From Phycisphaeraceae bacterium (GTDB taxonomy: Bacteria; Planctomycetota; Phycisphaerae; Phycisphaerales; SM1A02): 64,000 bases of DNA. How positions within the stretch are numbered: position 1 is the stretch's first letter; every line of letters begins with the position of its first letter. The notes below the pieces were generated by a model. It saw only the letters and a program-made list of their open reading frames with translations. It searched no databases and had not been told where the DNA came from. Below, one piece after another: positions 8,577-18,114 of the stretch. The translations under genes were made by a program, and so were the position numbers. Where the stretch lies: assembly GCA_004213555.1 (NCBI GenBank), contig SHAP01000007.1, forward strand, positions 42,568 through 106,567, given 5' to 3'.

Positions 8577-9719
8577 TCAGTCAGCGAGAATGTCGCGTCC
8601 CAAGATGCCATCGGTGGTCAGCACGTGAAAAGAGGTGTTGGCGTAGTCATACGAGGCCCCGATGTGGTACCCATCCGCCCCCCAGTTGCCGCAATCTCTG
8701 CTCCAAAGACCGAATCCCGCCTGTGTGGTCACTCGGGCATCGGCCCGTTCTGCTTTGCGAACGCCAACGGTCTCAATGTGACCGTCGTAAAACAGCGTGG
8801 CGGGGTTGGATTCCCAGCTGTGGTTGAAATACCACGGTTCACAGGCCCCTTCATCAAACGTTCCGGGTGTGAAGTTGGGATTGCATGAGCTGCGGCGGGC
8901 CTGCAGCCAGTGGTGTTCAATGATGTGGGTTTTCAGCGAGGGATATCGACACTGCCCTTTGCTTGGCGATCGGAATCCACCAGGCATGGTCCAGGGGTTG
9001 GTCCACCCCCCCTTTTCTGGATTGGCCATGACGTTCGGATTGAACATGGCCGCCGGAGACAGAGCGTACGACGACCAAATGGGCTTGGCCAGGACTGAGG
9101 TCATGGCCGTGTCGTGGGCACAGAATTCACCAGGGTCATCAAAGCAGCCCTGCTTCTCGACTTCTCGACGGACGACGTTGTCCTTTGGAGCAAAGTAGAT
9201 CTCGTCGTAAAACTTCGGCGCCATGTAAACGTTCCACTGGCGGCAGTTGATCAACCGAAAGGAACCAAAGTACTCGCCGGAGTAATAGCCGCCGCCGGAA
9301 AAGACAATGGGCTGCACCATGCCTCGGGTTTCAGGGTGACCTCCATCAACGGGCCACTCGAAATACAGGTAATCACCGGTGGGTGCCGGCGGAAAACCGG
9401 CCCGCACGTATCCCCATCCCAAAATGACACCCTGGTGGTTGATGCCGTTGTGGGCATTTCGGTACGCCGGAAAAGCCTGATCGGCGTTGTCTGCGTACTG
9501 GGCAATGTTGTCTTCAAGCAGGGTGAACTGGCGGTCGTTCCACTCTGCGGCGTAAGAATCGCTTCCTGCCCCCATATTGCGCAAGTTGGCCATCGATTGG
9601 GTGAGTTTGGCCTGATCCCTTGCTTTCCCGATGGCGGGCAGCAGGATCGACACCAGCAGCGCAATGATGGCGATGACGACCAAAAGTTCCACAATGGTGA
9701 AGGCTCGGCGTTGTTTCAT
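8577..9719 (-). CDS. Type II secretion-like pseudopilin (prepilin N-terminal methylation domain)
   Basis: 380 aa. The N-terminus MKQRRAFTIVELLVVIAIIA is a class III prepilin signal: a basic leader, cleavage before F, then the conserved E at +5 of the mature helix. The rest is a large soluble domain rich in G, W and Y, with several Cys (for example near CFDDPGEFCAHD) and a late NHSWESNPATLFYDGH segment. This resembles the planctomycete pseudopilin families with a C-terminal H-x-DGH-like end. It is probably cleaved by a prepilin peptidase and placed in the envelope. ATG at 9719 is chosen from the leader; upstream residues do not fit. Confidence 0.85.
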   Translation of the reverse strand: MKQRRAFTIVELLVVIAIIALLVSILLPAIGKARDQAKLTQSMANLRNMGAGSDSYAAEWNDRQFTLLEDNIAQYADNADQAFPAYRNAHNGINHQGVILGWGYVRAGFPPAPTGDYLYFEWPVDGGHPETRGMVQPIVFSGGGYYSGEYFGSFRLINCRQWNVYMAPKFYDEIYFAPKDNVVRREVEKQGCFDDPGEFCAHDTAMTSVLAKPIWSSYALSPAAMFNPNVMANPEKGGWTNPWTMPGGFRSPSKGQCRYPSLKTHIIEHHWLQARRSSCNPNFTPGTFDEGACEPWYFNHSWESNPATLFYDGHIETVGVRKAERADARVTTQAGFGLWSRDCGNWGADGYHIGASYDYANTSFHVLTTDGILGRDILAD

Positions 9720-9773
9720 ATGCAACTCAGTATGCAGGAACCGCGAAAAAGAGTCCAGCAACACTCGGAAGAT

Positions 9774-10616
9774 TTAGTACGAGCCGTATGGGTCATCCGC
9801 AGGGGCCACCAGTGAATCCAACGTGGGTTGCAGCAGCCATCCAACAAGAAGGACCACCAAAACAGCCCGCAACAAGCCAGAAAGCCAAGGACGCCGAGCT
9901 TGTCCTTCCGGCGCTGGGTGCGGATCAAAAAACACGATGATGGCCACAGGCAATCCCGCCACCCCAGCCCACTGCCACCAAGGTGCTTCGGCGTAGTCGT
10001 ACGAAAACCCGCACCAAGCCAAAAGGGGCACCATGGCACCCAGCAACATGGCCCCTCCCCCGCCCGCAACGAGAGCCTGTGGAGCCAACACCAAGGCCCC
10101 GGCAATCGTGGCACCAGAAGCGGACAAGATCATCAGCGTCGTGAATCCCCCATCGAGGGCCATTGGGGCCAAGGCGACGCAGGAAACCCATGCCCCAAGT
10201 CCGACCAAGCGACCCAAGGTGGCTTCGGAGGCCAACATCCACCATTTGACCGAGGCCACAACGCTGAGCCCCAACAGACACTGGTCAGAACTGTCCATAT
10301 CCGGGAACGCCCCAAAAGCCCCAGCCAAAGCCCCCAAACCGAGTGGAGCGAACCAACGTCGAACCCTTGAAGGCAAGCAACAGAAGGCGGTCGAAAGCAA
10401 ACCCACCCCGCCCAAGATCAAAGGCAATCGGTGCCAATTCGAAAATGATGAGGGCCAAGCGCCCTCGTAACCAAAGCCCACGAGGGTGGCCAAAGGAAGC
10501 ACACAGCCTCCAACGAGGCCCGACCAACGGCCACGATGTTCTGGCTTCAAAACCAGCAAAATCGCCAGGAAAGCGATCCCGGGCAAGAAAATGGGAACAA
10601 GCAATTCAGCCAACAT
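9774..10616 (-). CDS. Predicted multi-pass membrane protein, function unknown
   Basis: 280 aa and very hydrophobic, with about eight predicted membrane helices separated by short loops. The C-terminus is hydrophilic and ends DDPYGSY. No family motif was recognised. It lies 5 bases downstream of the yceI-like gene and 54 bases upstream of the pseudopilin gene on the same strand. These three may form one transcript, which suggests an envelope-related role, but that is inference only. Confidence 0.6.
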   Translation of the reverse strand: MLAELLVPIFLPGIAFLAILLVLKPEHRGRWSGLVGGCVLPLATLVGFGYEGAWPSSFSNWHRLPLILGGVGLLSTAFCCLPSRVRRWFAPLGLGALAGAFGAFPDMDSSDQCLLGLSVVASVKWWMLASEATLGRLVGLGAWVSCVALAPMALDGGFTTLMILSASGATIAGALVLAPQALVAGGGGAMLLGAMVPLLAWCGFSYDYAEAPWWQWAGVAGLPVAIIVFFDPHPAPEGQARRPWLSGLLRAVLVVLLVGWLLQPTLDSLVAPADDPYGSY

Positions 10617-10621
10617 GCGCT

Positions 10622-11230
10622 TTACCCCGCCGTGATCTCATCGCCTTCGAGCCCGACCACCAATCGCACCTTGTCGCCGATGGCTCCACGCAAAATCCGA
10701 ATACCAAAGGCGTTTCGATTGATCTCGACCGTGCACTCGAAGCCGATTTTTCGCCCCTGAGGGCCGCCACCAATGCCGGTGAGTTCGGTCATCACCTCGA
10801 CCTCTCGAGAAACGCCGGCAATGGTCAAGTCACCCTGAAGCTTCCAGTGGGTGGCATCGATTTTCTCCCCGGAAGTGGAGACAAAGGTCATGGCTTCGTG
10901 TTCCTTGCCATTGAACCATTTTGGGCCCAGCATGGTTCGGTCCAGCTTTTCACTGCCCGTATCAATGCTCTCGACCGCGCATCGAACTACCAACTTGGGA
11001 GGGACACTCCCGTCTTCGTGATGGGCAATGGTCCCGGTCACGTCGTTGAATCGGCCCCAGAACATGCCGGCGTTCATGTGCTGCACCCGGAAAAGCCCAA
11101 AGGAATGGACGGGGTCCAGCTGCCAAGAAGTGGAAGCACTTTGAGGCGGCTCGGCATTCAATGGAAAGTTCGCGCCGGCCAAAAGGGCCAAAAGAAGGCA
11201 CCAGAAACCGCAGAGGACATTTTTGGACAT
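10622..11230 (-). CDS. YceI-family periplasmic lipid-binding-like protein
   Basis: About 202 aa. A signal peptide (CGFWCLLLALLAGANFPLNA) is followed by the YceI fold pattern: WQLDPVHSFGLFRVQHM near the start of the mature protein, then G-F-FNDVTGTI, AVESIDTG, and TIAGVSREVEV near the end. YceI proteins are lipocalin-like and bind isoprenoid chains in the periplasm. The start at 11230 is supported by GGAG upstream. A longer frame to 11308 has no signal peptide at its N-terminus. Confidence 0.85.
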   Translation of the reverse strand: MSKNVLCGFWCLLLALLAGANFPLNAEPPQSASTSWQLDPVHSFGLFRVQHMNAGMFWGRFNDVTGTIAHHEDGSVPPKLVVRCAVESIDTGSEKLDRTMLGPKWFNGKEHEAMTFVSTSGEKIDATHWKLQGDLTIAGVSREVEVMTELTGIGGGPQGRKIGFECTVEINRNAFGIRILRGAIGDKVRLVVGLEGDEITAG

Positions 11231-11336
11231 GAAATTCTCCGCGTTAAATCTAGCCGGCGGATGATTTGAGCGGTTGCATGATTTCAATACCCGATCTAAT
11301 CTAGTCATAAGTCACTTTCTGACAGGGGGATAATAA

Positions 11337-12863
11337 ATGTCACTATGCGCCTTGATATGGTCCGCCACCGCCGCCCAGGCCATCGAACTGGACCGACCGC
11401 TGATGCCCCAGTCCGCCTTGATTTGGGAAAGTGAAGAGGCACCACGAGAATCGCTGACCACGCAGAAGCCGGTTGGAACCACGTGGAAAAAAGTTGAGCT
11501 GCCCTCGAGTGGCTTTGTCCTGCAGCAAGGCTCTTGGCTCGCGCTGTCCATTGATGCTCCTCGACATGGGCAAATGATGCTGACTTGCAGTGGGCATCAA
11601 AGCTTGATGTGCAATGGGGTTGAGCACCCAATGGATCCCGGAGCGCTGGGTGCGATGATGTGGCCTGCACCGATGCGTGAGGGTAAAAATTGGATCTTTA
11701 TCGAAGGCAAGGGCACCCCGCTTCTGACTTCTTTCCGACCTGTTACACGAAATACCACGACGTCGCTTCATATCACCCAATATGACCGAACCATTCCTCA
11801 AGCCACGGATTTGGTCGAAACGAATGCCCTTGGTGCAATGGTGGTCACCAATCTCAGCGCTGAACCAATTGAGAATGTCAATCTCTGGTCGCGGTGCACG
11901 TTCACCCCAAATCAAAAGTACGTCGGAAGACTGTATCCAGAGGACTGGAAGCCAGGCGAATGGACCCCAGGGCAATCGGTCACGATTCCCGCGTGGAGCA
12001 TGGTCAAAATGCAAGTTCATCTCAAAGGGCCACCTCCATTCAAACGCGATCCTCAGCCCTATCCATTTGCGTTGGAGGCAAGAATTGGGAGCAAAGTGAT
12101 CGCTTCAGGATCGGTCAACCTGGCGGTGCGAGAAGCCTCCGACCGGACTTGGCACACCTATGAATCAAAAATTGACGGGTCAATTCAACGCTGGATTCAT
12201 GTTCCATCAACGGCCGCGGAAACAAAGCTTCAACCCGCGTTGTTTGTGCTGCCACACGTGCAGCAATCACCACAAAATCACGCTCTTGGATTTGAGCCCA
12301 GCCCCGATCATCACATCATCGTCTGCTGGGGCCGACGTCCCGATCGGGACGCTTATCGAACCTCCATCCACCTAGAGTCGATCTTGGAAACAATCAAAGA
12401 AGCAACACTTCGTCACAACATCGATCCCACACAGGTTGGATTGCTTGGGTTTGGTGACGCTGGCCATACTGCATTTGCTTTGCAACAAATGCACCCCAGT
12501 GCTTTCACAGGAATAGGTGTCGTCTCATGCTTCCCCCCAGTGGACCAATTGACAGGGGCAAAATCACCTCTCAGCAAGCTCCCCGGACGCTTGGGGATGC
12601 GTTGGGGTTCCGAGTGCGCATCCGCGCCTCCCGATGCCCAAAGACGCTACGAAATGGTGGGGCAAGATCAAGATCTGCTGATTGATATCGTTCCTGGTGA
12701 AGAAGAATGGTGGGGTCGCAAATCCGTAGACAATCCAGACTTTCACAAATGGATTTTGCGTGGCCGAGGGAACCTAAATACGGCACATTCTCGTGCAGTT
12801 GCGCTTGAAGGCGAGGCATCACATTTGTGGTCAAAGTTTGATGCCGGACAAACTGGACTGTAA
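11337..12863 (+). CDS. Secreted esterase/PHB-depolymerase-like alpha/beta protein with atypical nucleophile elbow
   Basis: 508 aa with a short signal-like N-terminus (MSLCALIWSATAAQA). The N-terminal half is beta-rich and not recognised. The C-terminal half has the layout of esterases of the PHB-depolymerase type: a HNIDPTQVGLLG strand, then the elbow GFGDAG, then a helix and a strand ending VVSCFPPV. In the usual elbow, G-x-S-x-G, serine is the nucleophile; here it is aspartate. The protein may be inactive or may use Asp. It is monocistronic and faces away from yceI. A GGGGG run lies just before the ATG. Confidence 0.55.
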   Translation: MSLCALIWSATAAQAIELDRPLMPQSALIWESEEAPRESLTTQKPVGTTWKKVELPSSGFVLQQGSWLALSIDAPRHGQMMLTCSGHQSLMCNGVEHPMDPGALGAMMWPAPMREGKNWIFIEGKGTPLLTSFRPVTRNTTTSLHITQYDRTIPQATDLVETNALGAMVVTNLSAEPIENVNLWSRCTFTPNQKYVGRLYPEDWKPGEWTPGQSVTIPAWSMVKMQVHLKGPPPFKRDPQPYPFALEARIGSKVIASGSVNLAVREASDRTWHTYESKIDGSIQRWIHVPSTAAETKLQPALFVLPHVQQSPQNHALGFEPSPDHHIIVCWGRRPDRDAYRTSIHLESILETIKEATLRHNIDPTQVGLLGFGDAGHTAFALQQMHPSAFTGIGVVSCFPPVDQLTGAKSPLSKLPGRLGMRWGSECASAPPDAQRRYEMVGQDQDLLIDIVPGEEEWWGRKSVDNPDFHKWILRGRGNLNTAHSRAVALEGEASHLWSKFDAGQTGL

Positions 12864-13239
12864 AGACGCCATTCAACTTGTTCGAAAAATTTAACGCCAT
12901 TGCTTATAAAGATGAGCGCTTCGTGGGTGGTCTGAAGTGCACCAAGCGTGCATAAAAAAGGGCCGTTTGTGTACAAATCGGGGATCACTTGCGAACCGAT
13001 GGTGCTCAACTCACGCGCATTTTTCAATCAACATGGCCTCTGGGGGTGATCATCCGAAATTACCCACAGGTCGAGAACAATCGGAGACCACGTGGACCGC
13101 TCCAACACGTGTCGTTCTTGGCTTCTTAGGTTCCCCTTATCCATTGGGTGGTAGCCCGTGGGGGGTGTGTGGCTGAAGAGTGGATGGCGTGTTGCCATCC
13201 TGCCATTCGGTGGATTTACTCTGAAATGGATTCGATCTC
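12864..13239. other. Intergenic region upstream of the beta-helix array
   Basis: 376 bases without a convincing gene. It holds a G6 run at 13160-13165. It also holds a perfect 7-bp hairpin, GGATGGC/GCCATCC (13182-13188 with 13194-13200), about 40 bases before the first array gene. No terminator with a T-run was seen after the esterase-like gene. A promoter is expected here but no good -35/-10 pair could be chosen. Confidence 0.5.
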
Positions 13240-14724
13240 ATGCGACACGTATTGACAACAATGACAGCCCTCACGGCTGCAACCACCTCATTTGGGCAGG
13301 AAGTTCCAGATCCAAATCCGGTCCCCCAAGCCGACGGAACCAATCTCTGGTACGTAGGAAACAACACCCAGTATCCGGTGATTCAATCTGTGCTGGAAGC
13401 CGCAGGGGACGGCGATGAAATTGTGGTTCGGGGCGGCCTGTATGTTGAATCACTCCACATTGACAACAACGAAATCACCATTCGACCGTTTGTTGCTTAC
13501 AACTCTTCGGCATCCAATTTTGAAGATGTCACTTTTCTGAATCCGACCAACGGATTCAACAACGACAACGGTTATGCCATGAAGATCGAAGGAGGACGCG
13601 GCACCTACGTCGGAAGACCCCGTCAATTCACAGAATTGACCAATGGTCTGGATGTCGAGACTTCAATTCAGCCTCGAGATGCAACCGACTACAGCGCCAT
13701 GGGCTCAACGGTCTTTGCCACGGCACTTGGCGATGCTCACGCCACGGGCGCTGCTCCATTGGGGGGCCGAAATACCTTCACCTTCCAATCACGCTCCATT
13801 GATGATGTTGCCATTTGGTCAGACAGTGGTCTTGGCACTTTTTATGGTTGCGACATCACGGCCATGCAAGGCTTTGGTGGCGGAGTCCTGGTGACCGGAA
13901 TTGGCAATCAGACCAATTTCATCAATTGCGACATCCACGACATGGCCGCCACCGGAAACACCCACGATGAGTCCGGCCAACCGGTGTGCGTGGTGTCCAT
14001 TGTTGGAGATGCCACCTGCCAACCATCTTTCCATGGCTGCGACGTCTACAACAATGACGCCTCGCAATATGGGATTATTTACCAAAGCGGTTCGACCACC
14101 GATTGGTACTACTGCGACGTCAACAACAACGATGCGAGATGGGCTGACGGGACATACATGATTGCCGCGGGCCGAACCAACGTAAACACATCGAATTTCG
14201 AGCTGAATGAGTCTGGCCGTGGCACCATCTATGTGGACATGAGTGCAGGCACAACCAATGACCTTGTTCGCTTTACAGAAACAACTTTTACAGACAACGA
14301 CACCGTGACCAGTCTTTACGGAGGCGTGATGTGGGTTGACCACACTGCCGCCACCGGCGAACAACCACAAGTGATGTTCTCCGACTGCTACATGGACGGC
14401 AACAATGATTTGGGCTTCCCAAACCCGACAAATCCTGGGGATTCTGCACTGGAAACAGAGGGTGATTATGCCATTCATACCCCATATTCACCCGAGTATC
14501 GAATCGGAATGGACAATGGTGGCGGTGCATATGTTCCTCTGACCGGGATCGACAACGACGGCCAGGCAGGAGATGTCAATGGAGATGGATCAATCGATGG
14601 GTTTGACATCGCTGATCTGTTTGACATGACTGGCCTTTGCCGAAACGACCTGGATGATTCTGGTGAAATTGACTTCAACGACCTGTTGAACGTCTTGATT
14701 GATTTCGGGAACACTTGCGAATAA
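13240..14724 (+). CDS. Array copy 1: secreted beta-helix protein with dockerin-like C-terminus
   Basis: 494 aa. A signal peptide ends at SFGQ. The mature N-terminus PDPNPVPQADGTNLWYVG is shared by all five copies. The next stretch (VIQSVLEAAGDGDEIVVRGG, then LYVESL and IDNNEITIRPF) looks like the cap and first coils of a pectate-lyase-type right-handed beta-helix. Repeats with NND, short strands and G-rich turns follow to about residue 430. The C-terminus has two EF-hand-like loops, DVNGDGSIDGFD and DLDDSGEIDFND, bracketed by Cys in GLC and NTCE: a dockerin-like module. No catalytic residues were identified. It has its own terminator. Confidence 0.8.
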   Translation: MRHVLTTMTALTAATTSFGQEVPDPNPVPQADGTNLWYVGNNTQYPVIQSVLEAAGDGDEIVVRGGLYVESLHIDNNEITIRPFVAYNSSASNFEDVTFLNPTNGFNNDNGYAMKIEGGRGTYVGRPRQFTELTNGLDVETSIQPRDATDYSAMGSTVFATALGDAHATGAAPLGGRNTFTFQSRSIDDVAIWSDSGLGTFYGCDITAMQGFGGGVLVTGIGNQTNFINCDIHDMAATGNTHDESGQPVCVVSIVGDATCQPSFHGCDVYNNDASQYGIIYQSGSTTDWYYCDVNNNDARWADGTYMIAAGRTNVNTSNFELNESGRGTIYVDMSAGTTNDLVRFTETTFTDNDTVTSLYGGVMWVDHTAATGEQPQVMFSDCYMDGNNDLGFPNPTNPGDSALETEGDYAIHTPYSPEYRIGMDNGGGAYVPLTGIDNDGQAGDVNGDGSIDGFDIADLFDMTGLCRNDLDDSGEIDFNDLLNVLIDFGNTCE

Positions 14725-14750
14725 GTCGTCTGGATATCCCCAAATTCATC

Positions 14751-14778
14751 AACATCCCCGGCCTCGGCCGGGGATGTT
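14751..14778 (+). terminator. Hairpin terminator after array copy 1
   Basis: A 13-bp perfect inverted repeat (14751-14763 with 14766-14778) whose top closes as a CTCG loop. It lies 27 bases after the stop of copy 1. The T-run is weak (GTTTC), but the stem is strong. Confidence 0.8.
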
Positions 14779-14936
14779 TCACATGGCATTCACGACGTGG
14801 GGCAACGTTGATCTTTTGACCACAACTGCAAGAATCTGACCATTCCTATGTTTGCAGGTGGGGGAGCCAGCTGACGGGTGAGATGGTCTCATTCAAACAT
14901 AGGTGTAACTGTTCGCATTCGGAGTCAAACCCCCCC

Positions 14937-16379
14937 ATGCGTTTTGCACTTTCTACTGTCTCGACCCTTGCGGTCGCTTCCGTGGCTTTGGGACAAGAGT
15001 ACCCAGATCCAAACCCCGTACCTCAAGCCGATGGCACCAACCTCTGGTATGTCGGCAACAACACCCAGTATCCAGTCATTCAAGACGTCCTTGATGCCGT
15101 CTCCGACGGCGACGAAGTGGTCGTTCGCGGCGGACTCTATGTGGAATCCCTTCACATCGACAACAACGAAATCACCATGAGACCATTTGTCTCGACTTCA
15201 TCTTCTGCTAACGGCACGTACGAACATGTCACTTTCTTGAACCCAACCGAGGGCTTCAACAATGACAACGGCTACGCCATGAAGCTTGAAGGCGGCCGTG
15301 GCACCTACATTGGTATTCCACGTCAGTTCACTGAATTGTCCAACGGACTCGACGTCCAGACCAAGATCATTCCTCGCAATCCTGACACCTATGCCGCCGG
15401 TGGCGATCCGACGCACCTCATTGGTATTGTCGATCCTGACGGCGCGGCTTTTGAGTTCAGATCCCGGAGCCTCGATGATGTGGCAATTTGGTCAAACTCT
15501 GGCAAAGGCACCTTCAAGAGTGCTTACGTCACTTCCCAGCAGGGCCTGGGCGGCGGAATCATGGCCACTGGTGCCGACAACCAGACCATGTTTGTCAATG
15601 TGACATTGGAAGGTCTTTACGCAACGGGCGCGACGCACGATGAGTCAGGTGAACCAGTGTGCGTGGTGAATGTCACCGGGGACATGTCAACCAGAGCCAG
15701 GTTCCACAACTGTACTGTCAGAAACAATGATTCAGCCGGCTACGGTGTTGTCTACATGAATGGTGCTGATACCGAATGGATTTTGAGCTCCATCGGTAAC
15801 AACGATTCCCGCGCTGCTGATGGAACCATCATGGCCGTCAATGGCCGTGGCACCTTTGATTCCTGCTTCATCGCGGGCAATGAATCAGGACGGGGCACGT
15901 TCCACTGGGATGCAAATGGCACCCTCCCTACGGACGAATATCGTTTGAACTCGTGCTTGATCAATGACAACTCAACTGTAACCGGTCTCTATGGAGGGGT
16001 TGCTTGGGTTGATCACGCTGGAGCTTCTGGAGAAAATCCACAGATCAGCTTAAGTGACTGTTGCCTTACTGGTAACAATGGTCTGGGATTCCCCAACGCA
16101 ACTGACCCCGAAGATTCATATCTTGAGACAGATGCGGATTACGCCATCCACACCCCCTACATGCCTGAATATCGCATTGGTATGAACAACTATGACTGTG
16201 GAATCCCTGCGCAAGGTCCCGAAGCTGACCTCAACAATGATGGCAATGTTGATGAATCAGACCTGGACACCCTTTACGACATGCTTGGCATGTGCCGAAC
16301 CGACATCGACGCTTCCGGCGAAATCGACTTCAACGACTTGTTGAACGTCTTGGTTGACTTCGGCAACACTTGCGAATAA
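14937..16379 (+). CDS. Array copy 2: secreted beta-helix protein with dockerin-like C-terminus
   Basis: About 480 aa. The signal peptide MRFALSTVSTLAVASVALGQ is followed by the common mature start EYPDPNPVPQADGTNLW. Domain order is as in copy 1. The dockerin-like end has DLNNDGNVDESD and DIDASGEIDFND, with flanking Cys in GMC and NTCE. The start at 14937 is set by alignment with copies 3 and 4 and by GGAG at 14921. A frame extending to 14883 lacks this support. Only a C7 run separates the GGAGTCAAA from the ATG. The first 258 bases differ from copy 3 at only six positions by eye. Confidence 0.82.
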   Translation: MRFALSTVSTLAVASVALGQEYPDPNPVPQADGTNLWYVGNNTQYPVIQDVLDAVSDGDEVVVRGGLYVESLHIDNNEITMRPFVSTSSSANGTYEHVTFLNPTEGFNNDNGYAMKLEGGRGTYIGIPRQFTELSNGLDVQTKIIPRNPDTYAAGGDPTHLIGIVDPDGAAFEFRSRSLDDVAIWSNSGKGTFKSAYVTSQQGLGGGIMATGADNQTMFVNVTLEGLYATGATHDESGEPVCVVNVTGDMSTRARFHNCTVRNNDSAGYGVVYMNGADTEWILSSIGNNDSRAADGTIMAVNGRGTFDSCFIAGNESGRGTFHWDANGTLPTDEYRLNSCLINDNSTVTGLYGGVAWVDHAGASGENPQISLSDCCLTGNNGLGFPNATDPEDSYLETDADYAIHTPYMPEYRIGMNNYDCGIPAQGPEADLNNDGNVDESDLDTLYDMLGMCRTDIDASGEIDFNDLLNVLVDFGNTCE

Positions 16380-16403
16380 CCCCCCCTTTATTCACAAGTT
16401 ATG

Positions 16404-16438
16404 CAAGCCTCGGCATCATGCCGAGGCTTGTTTTTTTG
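16404..16438 (+). terminator. Rho-independent terminator after array copy 2
   Basis: An 11-bp stem (16404-16414 with 16420-16430), an ATCAT loop and a run of seven T at 16431-16437. This is the most classical terminator in the array. Confidence 0.92.
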
Positions 16439-16582
16439 AAGCAAGGGGGGTTATGGCATTATTTAAATCACCGCTTGACTGCATTAACCACTGACAGGAA
16501 GTTAATTAAATATCAGCCGGTGGATGTAAGTGGGGGGGTCCCCTGCCAAGCCTGCTGAATAGTTGCTTGGAGTCAAATGCTC

Positions 16583-18055
16583 ATGCGTTTTGCACTTTCT
16601 ACTGTCTCGGCCCTTGCGGTCGCTTCCGTGGCTTTGGGACAAGAGTACCCAGATCCAAACCCCGTCCCTCAAGCCGATGGCACCAACCTCTGGTACGTCG
16701 GCAACAACACCCAATATCCAGTCATTCAAGACGTCCTTGATGCCGTCTCCGACGGTGACGAAGTGGTCGTTCGCGGCGGCCTCTATGTGGAATCCCTTCA
16801 CATCGACAACAACGAAATCACCATGAGACCATTTGTCTCGGGAGATTGCTCAGGCGGTGTCTCGGATTGCGCCTCGTATGAAGATGTCGTCTTCTTGAAC
16901 CCAACCGAGGGCTTCAACAACGACAACGGCTACGCCATGAAGCTTGAAGGCGGCCGTGGCACCTACATTGGGATTCCCCGTCAGTTCACTGAATTGTCCA
17001 ACGGACTCGACGTTGAGACCAAGATCATCCCCCGTGATCCTGGGACATATGCCGCTCAGGGAGAACCCCAATCTTTGTACAACATTGTCGATCCTGACGG
17101 TGCGGCTTTTGAGTTCCGATCTCGCAGCCTCGATGATGTGGCAATTTGGTCAAACTCTGGCAAAGGCACCTTCAAGAGTGCTTACGTCACCTCGGAGCAA
17201 GGCCTCGGCGGCGGCATCATGGCCACCGGTGCAGACAACCAGACCATGTTTGTTGGCATCACATTGGAATCCCTTTTTGCGACCGGCGCGATTCACGATG
17301 AGTCCGGCGAGCCCGTCTGCGTGGTGAATGTGACCGGGGACCTGTCAACCCGTCCAACTTTTCACGGCTGCAACGTCCGAAACAACGATGCAGCTGCTTT
17401 TGGTGCTGTCTACATGAACGGCTCGGATACCGAATGGTTCTTCAGCAGCATCACCGGCAACGATTGTCGGGCCGCTGACGGATCCATCATGGCCGTCAAT
17501 GGCCGTGGCACCTTTGATTCCTGCCTCATCGCGGGCAATGAATCAGGACGGGGCACGTTCCACTGGGATGCAAATGGCACCCTCCCTACGGACGAATATC
17601 GATTCAAAGGCGGAGGATTTGTCGAGAATTACACGGTGACCGACCTTTATGGCGGGGTTGCCTGGGTTGATCACGATGATGCCGCTGGAGAAAACCCACA
17701 AATCACCATGAGCGGGATGACGCTCTGCGGCAACAACGACCTTGGGTTCCCAAACCCCACAGACCCAGAAGATTCTTATCTTGAGACCGACGCTGATTAC
17801 GCCATCCACACCCCTTACATGCCCGAGTATCGCATAGGTTTGGACAATGGCGGCTGTTCTGGGCCTGGTGTACCTGGGCTGCCACAGCAAGGCGCCTCGG
17901 CCGACATCAACAATGACGGCAACGTCGACGAAGGCGATTTGGACACACTCTTTGATCTGCTCGGCATGTGTCGAAATGACCTCGATGCTTCCGGAGAAAT
18001 TGACTTTGGCGACATGCTGAATGTCCTGACCAACTTCGGCAACACCTGCGACTGA
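16583..18055 (+). CDS. Array copy 3: secreted beta-helix protein with dockerin-like C-terminus
   Basis: About 490 aa. The signal peptide MRFALSTVSALAVASVALGQ is nearly the same as copy 2. The variable insert after RPFVS contains GDCSGGVSDCASYED, with two extra Cys. The beta-helix body is followed by a dockerin-like end with DINNDGNVDEGD and DLDASGEIDFGD and the Cys pair GMC/NTCD. ATG at 16583 is preferred over 16577 by homology. The GGAGTCAAA Shine-Dalgarno region is shared with copy 2. A second near-identical block with copy 2 lies at 17486-17601. Confidence 0.82.
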   Translation: MRFALSTVSALAVASVALGQEYPDPNPVPQADGTNLWYVGNNTQYPVIQDVLDAVSDGDEVVVRGGLYVESLHIDNNEITMRPFVSGDCSGGVSDCASYEDVVFLNPTEGFNNDNGYAMKLEGGRGTYIGIPRQFTELSNGLDVETKIIPRDPGTYAAQGEPQSLYNIVDPDGAAFEFRSRSLDDVAIWSNSGKGTFKSAYVTSEQGLGGGIMATGADNQTMFVGITLESLFATGAIHDESGEPVCVVNVTGDLSTRPTFHGCNVRNNDAAAFGAVYMNGSDTEWFFSSITGNDCRAADGSIMAVNGRGTFDSCLIAGNESGRGTFHWDANGTLPTDEYRFKGGGFVENYTVTDLYGGVAWVDHDDAAGENPQITMSGMTLCGNNDLGFPNPTDPEDSYLETDADYAIHTPYMPEYRIGLDNGGCSGPGVPGLPQQGASADINNDGNVDEGDLDTLFDLLGMCRNDLDASGEIDFGDMLNVLTNFGNTCD

Positions 18056-18082
18056 TTCAGCTGCAGGGCAAATGTCAACCAA

Positions 18083-18114
18083 AAACAGCCCCAGAGCTTG
18101 CTCTGGGGCTGTTT
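18083..18114 (+). terminator. Hairpin terminator after array copy 3
   Basis: A 14-bp perfect stem (18083-18096 with 18101-18114) with a CTTG loop, 27 bases after the stop. The stem ends in GTTT, with no longer T-run. Confidence 0.85.

Noticed and set aside
7416..8888. A 490-codon plus-strand open frame across the PEP-CTERM-like gene and the pseudopilin gene
   Set aside because: It lies antisense to two genes with clear signals (sorting tail and prepilin leader) and has no motif itself; it is a shadow frame.
10343..11269. A 308-codon plus-strand frame
   Set aside because: It is antisense to the YceI-like and membrane-protein genes and its product is low-complexity, rich in R, P and N.
11274..11302. 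A TTGCAT ... TAATCT pair upstream of the esterase-like gene as sigma-70 promoter
   Set aside because: The -35 and -10 matches are weak and no single spacing is convincing; not listed as a feature.
14816..14860. A TTGACC-type -35 box upstream of array copy 2, with a similar box upstream of copy 3
   Set aside because: Matching -10 boxes are at about 22 bases spacing, too far for sigma-70; left out.
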